From the NCBI RefSeq assembly GCF_017591435.1, contig NC_059268.1, forward strand, positions 4,008,481 to 4,072,480: a DNA stretch of 64,000 nucleotides, written 5' to 3'. The position numbers were made by a program, and so were the translations under genes. The DNA comes from Portunus trituberculatus (Eukaryota > Arthropoda > Malacostraca > Decapoda > Portunidae). Under the pieces are notes generated by a model. That model had not been told where the DNA came from and ran no database searches. It saw only the letters and a program-made list of their open reading frames with translations. Positions 57,400 through 64,000 of this stretch are shown piece after piece (position 1 is the stretch's first letter; each line of letters begins with the position of its first letter).

Positions 57400-57505
57400 G
57401 TGTTTAAGGGTCTCATAGACAAACCACTCTCAGTAACAAACAATTCACAGTAACAGACAACCCTTCACCCTTGAAGTGTCCATTATCGCAAGGCACCACT
57501 AAGTA
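57400..57505. mobile_element. Tigger-like end fragment (family of 24206-24560)
   Basis: TCACAGTAACAGACAACCCT and GTCCATTATCGCAAGGCACC resemble the end of the CAGTGGTACCTCACAATAAC family in inverted orientation. No partner end. Confidence 0.5.
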
Positions 57506-57534
57506 ACAAGCCCCTTATAAACAAATCATGTCAC

Positions 57535-57688
57535 CTGTAAGCCCTCTCAGTGTAGAGCCGATACGTCTTGCCTGGCCCAGTACGTCCAGCACGACCTGCT
57601 CGCTGCTTGGCTCCTGCCTGAGATACTGGTGTCACCATCAGTGAATCCATTCCCGTCTTTGGATTGTAAACTTTCTGCTTCACAAATC
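57535..57688 (-). CDS. DHX8: DHX8 (Prp22-like spliceosomal helicase) exon with helicase motif VI
   Basis: This 154-bp exon encodes FVKQKVYNPKTGMDSLMVTP, VSQAGAKQRAGRAGRTGPGK and TYRLYTERAY. QRAGRAGR is superfamily 2 helicase motif VI, whose Arg residues contact ATP at the interface of the two RecA-like domains. The sequence context is specific to DHX8/Prp22. The acceptor is CTATTTGCAG/GATTTG; the first two bases complete a Gly codon begun by an exon outside the window. The donor is GCTTACAG/GTGACA. Intact. The intron to the next exon is 12.5 kb. The preceding exon, with motifs IV-V, was not found up to 64000. Confidence 0.95.
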
Positions 57689-58287
57689 CTGCAAATAGTT
57701 TTTTCTAAGAAATGTTGTCATGAAGATGAACAAGCATATTTAGGCAACTTGCCTTATCAAAAAAGGGATGATGATCATGAATTTTCAGACATGTGAACAC
57801 AAACAAAATATCTTTAAAGTATTATGTACATATAAATACACAATGCAGTGGTTCACAGTGTCAATGCCATTTGGTAGCACACTTATAGTTATGGTCATGC
57901 ACAAGTATTGCAGAATAAGAAAATATTTTGTTCTCTATGTTGTGCCCAGTATCTTGGAAGCAAAATCTTTTCAAATACTTAATCTACCTGCTCACTGTAT
58001 ACAAGGAATTTCAAGGTAGTGTACAGCACCTTTGGTAAAGATGGATTTCTCCACACAAAATCAGTTCTTACTTACTACTGCTATTTAATTTACGTTTCTT
58101 TAATCATAAAAATAATAACAAAGATTAGTAATTATGAGTAAATAATGCTCTTCTTTGAGGCTGTAAAGTGTTATTATAAACTGTTGCCAGAAGCAGTATG
58201 GTTAGTTTTCCTATATATAAACAAAGCATTGGCTTCTGCAGCCTGTCTTTTTCCCTTGGCTTCTCACACACTCCTGGTTCTGGCATA
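57689..58287. other. Intron sequence upstream of the motif VI exon
   Basis: AT-rich. No exon, repeat end or RNA gene was recognised. Confidence 0.35.
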
Positions 58288-59207
58288 CAGGCAACCCCCA
58301 CTTAATGAAGGGGTTACATTCCTAAAAACCCTTTGTTAAGCGAACCAATTCTAACAAGTTTAATCCCTGACTTGAACTTCCAGTGAGAGTAAACAAAGCG
58401 AGAGTGCATCATAGTACAGTGAAAGGTTCAATGAAAGTAAAAATATGAAGTTAAACATTTAGGTAGTTTAATTTAAGTTATTATAATGTACACTAATGTA
58501 TGTATGTACGTAACTTTATAATGTTGATGATCTTAAATTTATGAAAGTAGGGAGAGTGAAACAGGAAAGACACTAACCAGCAACCTGTGGAATGTAAACA
58601 AAGGGCGCATCATTGTATCACATACAAAACTCATGTACCACATTTCCACAAGGCTTTCCATTTTATCCATTCTAGAGTCACAAGTTCAGGAGGTTCTTTT
58701 AGCTTGCAAGGAAGATACGGTCTCACCAGCCTTCTTAATAGAGTCTGCTGACTTGAAAATAGTAAAGACAGTAGATGGAGTCAAGATGGTGGCGAGCAAT
58801 GCTATTAGTTTTCTCGCCTCTCATGTCTGTGAATAATATCCAGCTTCACTTGGAGAGTAAGAGACTTCCTGGTCTTCTTAGCAATGCTAGGCGACATTGC
58901 AGGGTGTTTTGGTAGTAAGTTGAGCGAGGGAAGACGAGCTACTGCGCTACTGCTAACGTTGTTATTATTTTGAACAGGAGAAGTGAGTGGTGCGCGTGTT
59001 GTCCACGAGAGGCGCTGGTGTATTCAAAAACCTGTTGGCTTGCGTGATACGGTGGGGCTTTCAAACTTGGAAAAAATTACCAGGATAAAACTTCGTTAAA
59101 GCGAGTTTGGTGTTCGGTGTTCGTTAAACGAGCAGATGGTAGTAAAAAGAAACCTTCATTGTAGCGGAATTTCTTTGTGTGAACCTTCCTTAAGCGAGGG
59201 TTGCCTG
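58288..59207 (-). mobile_element. Tigger/pogo-like transposon, inverted sister of 19884-20944
   Basis: The ends CAGGCAACCCCCACTTAATG and TTAAGCGAGGGTTGCCTG are flanked by TA. Its minus strand matches the plus strand of 19884-20944, including a decayed transposase start (58640-58900 region), but lacks the two ATCAAG-tailed inserts. 920 bp. Confidence 0.88.
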
Positions 59208-59618
59208 TACTTCTGGCAAAAAAATACAAAGACTGAATGATGATACTTAAAAACTAAAATCTCATGGCTGCATGATAAAAAGAATTTACCCCTAATATTC
59301 TATTCCATAGCATTTCCTTTCTATATATAAAGGAATTACTTATATACAAGTCTCCCTGATAAGTTCTAACCAATAATGTTGACTGTGTGTTCCTACATAG
59401 ATTACTGAATTATAATTTTTTTCTGAAATTCTTTAGTTTTGCTACCTGAGTTTCATGATCCCCAAGTCTAGGGCTTAGTCCTATCTTACAAACCTGAGTT
59501 TAGCATACTACTGTCACGAGCTTTGCACTGCTTTGACTTACACAGGGACTGGTGACTAAGTGGTCCATTTTGTTTCACTTTCTCTTTTGTCATTGGCCAG
59601 TTTTCCCCTCTTATATAT
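59208..59618. other. Intron sequence, nothing recognised
   Basis: It lies between two DNA transposons. No coding or repeat signal was noticed. Confidence 0.35.
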
Positions 59619-60150
59619 ACACCTAATCCTCCATTATTGCGCCCTTCCATTATCACCTTTAGGTGTTATCACGCACTTATAAAAATCTGCAAAATTCAGT
59701 TTTAGCGCATCTGGAAAGTCGTTATCACTCACCTGTAGTAGTAGTAGTAGTAAAAGTAGTAATACTACCCATATCCCAACCACACACTGTCGAATGTTTA
59801 GATGGGGGGAGAAGGAGAAGGAAGAGGTGGAGGGAGAGAAAGATGATGATCATGAGGAGGAGGAGGAGCCAGCAGCCAATCATCGCTGTGTATTCACATC
59901 ACGTGATTTGAATAAGGGAGCTGATTGGTTCCAGTCACTCTGCTCACCACCACCACTGCCACCACCACAACCACCCCTCAGTCTTGCATATGGTATTCTG
60001 TTGTTCAGAGCTGTTTTTTTAGGAAAATTATTGGGTTGAGGCACCAATTTATTTATTTCCTATTTATTCTTCACTTCCGTTATTGCATCTTCCACTATCG
60101 CGCATATTTTTAGGCACCAATTTTGCGTGATAACAGGGTTAAGTGCATAT
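59619..60150 (+). mobile_element. Non-autonomous TIR element, inverted sister of 62697-63342
   Basis: The left end ACACCTAATCCTCCATTATT and the right-hand region TGCGTGATAACAGGGTTAAG are inverted-repeat related. The interior holds GTA repeats, an acidic-coding block (GATGATGATCATGAGGAGG) and ACC repeats. The first matches the reverse complement of 62697-63342. TA-rich flanks and end type suggest Tc1/mariner. A poly-A run (60151-60176) follows. Confidence 0.7.
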
Positions 60151-60189
60151 AAAAAAAAAAAAAAAAAAAAAAAAAAGTATTGGTCATGT

Positions 60190-60450
60190 TTACCTACTGA
60201 TGGTGTCACATGTACTGCCTCAAGACTTCAATGAGATCTTGCATATTTGTAGCACTGACAATATCATACCCACTGATGGGTAATGTTTTGACCATCTGAA
60301 GCAGTGAGTCAATAGGTGCCTCTCACTCTCTTGTGTGCTGCACTGAGGTCACCATTAATTGTTTCTGCCTCAGCCCATGAGAAAGCCTTTCTCCACTCAT
60401 GCTTTACAGTAACAATATTGACAAAGTACCAAAATTCCACTGTAAGTCCA
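60190..60450 (-). pseudogene. Unidentified coding remnant
   Basis: The minus strand reads VKHEWRKAFSWAEAETINGD and LSAAHKRVRGTY, then a stop or frame change, then QMVKTLPISGYDIVSATNMQ, DLIEVLRQYM and a stop. The sequence is protein-like (balanced composition, consistent through one frameshift) but I do not recognise the family. Its place between DNA transposons suggests transposase debris; a lost host paralogue is possible. Confidence 0.3.
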
Positions 60451-60554
60451 TAGCTTTATTGATGTTGAAATTACAAAAAAAAATTCTGTGCTGTCATAAT
60501 TTACTTAGGTCTGGCTTGTAATGGCAATGCTGCTTGGGATGTCTGAGCTGTAAA

Positions 60555-61480
60555 TTTCTTACCTAACTCCTCTGACTATAAGATATTCTTTGACTACTTA
60601 ACTTCCAAAGTGGAGCACGTTCTGTATCTCTATTTTTGTGGAAATCTTCATTCTTGGAAATTTCAATGTTCCCCACAAGCTTTTGCTTTCTTCTCACTTT
60701 GCTGACCATTCTGGCAAGCTGGCCTTCAACTTTGCTATCCTCCATGACCTAAAGCTGTCTTGGAGACAAGCCCATCATTCTTGACCTATTCCTAACCTCT
60801 AAGCCTTTTGGTTATGCCATTATCCAATCTTCTCTGTTAGGCTCCTCTGATCACAATCTCATATCTGTATCTATGAGTAGTTCCCGAATCCCTCCTCAGG
60901 ATCCCCAAAATTAAGGTGCCACTGACATTTTTCCTCTGCTGGTTTGGGGATCTGAGAAGATATTTTTCTGATTTTCCTTAGAATGACTACTGCTTTCATG
61001 ACACGGATGTATCTTTGGGTTGTGAACACATAATATAAGTGATAGTGTTTGGTACGGAGGTGTACATTCCTTACTCTTTCTCATGACCTAAACCTTTCAA
61101 ACCTTGGGTTAATACAGCTTGATAAAGAGGTGACCCATAAAGATTACTTGAGTCTTCCATCATCTGAATCTCATGCACTTAATATTTCTGCTTGGTATCA
61201 TGCCAAGTCTATTCTCCAACTTGCAAAGAAAATCCTTCATTAATAGTGTCAAAATCTTTTTAAGATCCTACTTCTGGAATCTAGACAAAAACATCTCTAA
61301 TAACTTGCTTCTTCATCTTTCCCTCCTTTATTTCATCCTGATGGCACCATTGTCATCTCTTCTGTTTATAAAACTAAACTTTTCTTTCAAACCTTGGCTG
61401 AAAACTCAATCTTGTATGATTCAGGGTTTGTTCCTCCCTCTCCTCCCACCCCTGATATCATAACCCTGCTATAGTGCACT
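60555..61480 (+). mobile_element. Jockey-like LINE fragment: endonuclease and linker
   Basis: The frames show the endonuclease end, then an IPPQDPQN-type linker near 60890 and KPFKPWVNTA with LSLPSSESHALNISAWYHAK (61080-61210), as in the copy at 55.3 kb. Many stops. Confidence 0.7.
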
Positions 61481-61739
61481 GCAGAATACTCTGTAACCTT
61501 CTGGAAGCTTCCAGAGCACATTTTGGAATGCAAGCTATTACTAAGAGGGACAGCAATTGAAAAAAATCACATCACCATGCTCCTTGTTTGTTATAATGTA
61601 AGGAGATAAAAATAACAGTGATTGAGATTTGTGTAACTTTATCAAGATATCTGAATCATTGGTTCTTGACAATGCAATTGAGATGTGAAACATTGAGATG
61701 AGACTGAAAGAGGTTTGAGACTTTATTATATGCCTCATT

Positions 61740-62185
61740 TTCAGCAAAAAGAGCTTCTATAAAGTTTGGCATTCTGAGTTGTCTCTATCAGTTTTCCTCA
61801 TCCTATCAACTATTAACTCTATACGGGGGCTTTATCTACCCATGCATGGAATATGCTTTACATATACTATGCGGGTATTATACTCATATTATTACTTTTA
61901 GATAGGATGGAATAAAAAGCTTTTTATCTTATCAACCCTTCTCTGACTGATTGTCTTCAGCATCTTTCTTACCAATGCATCTCTTGCTATCTTGTATTGT
62001 CATTTTAATGCCAACTGTTCTTCTAATCTTACTAACAGCATGTCTCTCCTCCTACCAAATCCTGGCTGCACTTTTTTCTTTCTCTTACCTTTATCCTGTA
62101 CAGCTCTCTAATACAAGAGTTGATTAGTACTCTCAGTTATTAATCTTCCTCTAGTAAACTCTGTATTTTGACCCTCCTATGATCA
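61740..62185 (+). mobile_element. Jockey-like LINE fragment: C-terminal domain
   Basis: It contains decayed equivalents of LYKGLIRPCMEYS (GGGGCTTTATCTACCCATGC), ALLDRIE (TTAGATAGGATGGAATAAAA) and the CTCTCAGTTATTAATCTTCC region. It is separated from the preceding piece by 260 bp of unrelated sequence, so the reverse transcriptase core is lost. Confidence 0.65.
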
Positions 62186-62238
62186 TAACTCATTTAGCCT
62201 CTTCGCTCTGGGCAACAGAAAATGGTTCCTGGTGCTGT

Positions 62239-62240
<2 letters not shown>

Positions 62241-62298
<58 letters not shown>
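62241..62298. repeat. (CT)n microsatellite
   Basis: About 58 bp of CT repeats. Confidence 0.95.
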
Positions 62299-62301
<3 letters not shown>

Positions 62302-62696
62302 ATTCTCTATGGAAATAATGATGATGGTAAGTGATTTTTCATAATAGATATGTACAAATGAGAAAATGTTTTTCATTATGCTACACTAATCCTTTGGGAC
62401 CATAAAAAAGTAAATAAAATAGAACTATTTCTAGCAGGGCATATCAGTACTTATTCTGGTATACAGAATCATACAGCTTAGTAATAATGATGAAAGTCAA
62501 GTAAGCCATCATATCATAAACATCATACATTCTGAAAGGTCTCATACATTATCCTGGAAAAAAAATAACACCATCTTAGCAGAAAGCAGCCATGATGCAT
62601 TATGCATGTCACTGGATGTGTCATGAGTGCTCCAATGAAGCAAAATATGTGTCATAGGGGTTAAGAGAGAGATTTCAAGACATATATACCTAACCC
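62299..62696. other. Intron sequence, nothing recognised
   Basis: AT-rich, between a microsatellite and a TIR element. Confidence 0.35.
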
Positions 62697-62933
62697 TCCA
62701 TTATCGCGTGAAATTGGTGCCTAAAAAACCGGGCAATAGTGGAAAACACGATAACAGAAGTGAAGAATAAATAGGAAATAAATAAATTGATGCCTCAACC
62801 CAAAAATTTTCTTAAAAAATTTTTTTGTTACTCTAAATTTACTACCATTAATACTGGAGTAGCTTATTAACATTTGACAATCTGAAATGAATGAAAACCA
62901 GCTCTGAACAACAGAATACGTGTGAGGCTGAGG

Positions 62934-62981
62934 GATGGTGGTGGTGGTGGTGGTGGTGGTGGTGGTGGTGGTGGCGGTGGT
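62934..62981. repeat. (GGT)n trinucleotide repeat
   Basis: About 48 bp, within the TIR element; the sister copy has a shorter, interrupted version (59949-59975). Confidence 0.9.
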
Positions 62982-63181
62982 AGTGAGCAGAGTGACTGGA
63001 ACCAATCAGCTCCCTTATTCAAATCAAGTGATGTGAATACACAGCGATGATTGGCTGCTGGCTCCTCCTCCTCCTCATGATCATCATCTTTCTCTCCCTC
63101 CACCTCTTCCTCCTCCACCTCCCCCTATCTAAACATTCGTCAGTGTGTGGTTGGGATATGGGTAATACTACTGCTTCTACT

Positions 63182-63182
63182 T

Positions 63183-63229
<47 letters not shown>
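63182..63229. repeat. (ACT)n trinucleotide repeat
   Basis: About 48 bp; the sister copy has only a few GTA units (59735-59752). Confidence 0.9.
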
Positions 63230-63342
63230 GGTGTGCAGTAACGACTTTCAAGATGCACTAAAACTGAATTTTGCAGATTTTCATAAGTGTGCGATAACGC
63301 CTAAGCGATAATGGAAGGACGTGATAGTGGAGGTTTAGGTGT

Positions 63343-64000
63343 ATCCCTTATTCTTTTGATCTCACTGAGTTTTTTTTTCTTTTTTGTTAATTGCAATTTT
63401 TGGCCAATTTTCCTCTCATTAAAAACAATAATAATAAATAGGATGCCTGCAATTTTATCTTTTTTAAGACAACTTATCCTGTATACAAGTCATGGATCCT
63501 AGTGTCATATCCAGCTGGTCTGGGTATTAACTACAATAAAAAAAATCAGTCATCATCTGCCAAGCATACAAAAAATTAAAGTCTTAGTCTAATATTCTTT
63601 CTAATATTCATACAGTAAGAACATGAAGCATTAAATGTATATCACTATGGACTGTAACACATTTCTCTTTTGAAACAAAGTTGATAGGAGTGTGGTGCAT
63701 GGCCAGAGTTTTTGTGGTGATTGCTGGTTGTGTTGTTTTGTGCTGGAAAAGACAGTTCCACAGGCCAAGCAGATATATGGGGATGAAAGTTTCTTTATCT
63801 ATTTTTCATTCCAATAATTTCTTGGTAAATGCTTGGTAATTCAAACTGAACCATACCTTAAGAAACACCTCTGACTTAGTAAAAATATGGCAATTTTCTT
63901 ACTTTCATATATTGTATAACAAAACACCAATATAAACACTAAAGTTATCCTATATAATAGTATATTTTCCAAACAAAAAATTACAAAAAAGCTGGCTTTA
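63343..64000. other. Intron or flanking sequence, nothing recognised
   Basis: AT-rich, with no exon of DHX8 and no element end seen up to the window edge. Confidence 0.35.

Larger units (their letters stand above)
62697..63342 (-). mobile_element. Non-autonomous TIR element, inverted sister of 59619-60150
   Basis: The ends ACCTAACCCTCCATTATCGC and AATGGAAGGACGTGATAGTG with GGTTTAGGTGTAT are inverted-repeat related. The interior matches 59619-60150 in reverse, including a block of about 120 bp near 62990-63110 that is almost unchanged. Expanded GGT (62934-62981) and ACT (63182-63229) repeats account for much of the length difference. Confidence 0.75.

Overview
This window is animal nuclear DNA, most likely from a decapod crustacean. 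That placement is an inference from the repeat content, not from a marker gene. No bacterial, viral or organellar gene was found. It holds the 3' part of one host gene, five coding exons of the spliceosomal DEAH-box helicase DHX8 (yeast Prp22) on the minus strand. The exons are 57688-57535, 44987-44820, 30047-29883, 21317-21114 and 15022-14843. All five join in frame through AG acceptors and GT donors, and each split codon is regenerated. The last coding exon(s) lie beyond position 1, and the exons for the N-terminal half lie beyond 64000. The visible introns run from about 6 to about 15 kb, and nearly everything else here is transposable elements inside them.

Two introns carry head-to-tail tandem arrays of CR1/L2-like LINEs on the minus strand, sense to the host gene: copies A-E at 0.8-13.8 kb and F-J at 30.5-44.4 kb. 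Most junctions between neighbours are (TG)n/(CA)n tracts. Every copy with a 3' end finishes in a conserved motif of about 15 bp followed by the (CA)n tail, and a predicted hairpin lies just inside it. A second LINE family, Jockey-like with an A-rich tail and strongly decayed, lies on the plus strand at 17.4-18.3, 24.7-26.4, 28.0-29.7, 55.3-57.3 and 60.6-62.2 kb.

The intron at 45-57.5 kb holds a SINE with a tRNA-like head, then two DIRS-like tyrosine-recombinase retrotransposons arranged head to tail (46.1-51.45 and 51.45-55.29 kb). The first is split by an hAT element with perfect 8-bp target duplications. Tigger/pogo-like and other short inverted-repeat elements, several nested, fill 14-27 kb and 57-63.4 kb. 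A Gypsy-like protease remnant runs off the left edge. Microsatellites (TG, GA/CT, TA, ACC, ACT) are abundant.

No transposable element here looks competent: reading frames are broken and several catalytic residues are replaced. The most notable observation is the array architecture, which suggests a CR1/L2-like LINE lineage that ends in (CA)n and inserts into (CA)n, including its own tails.
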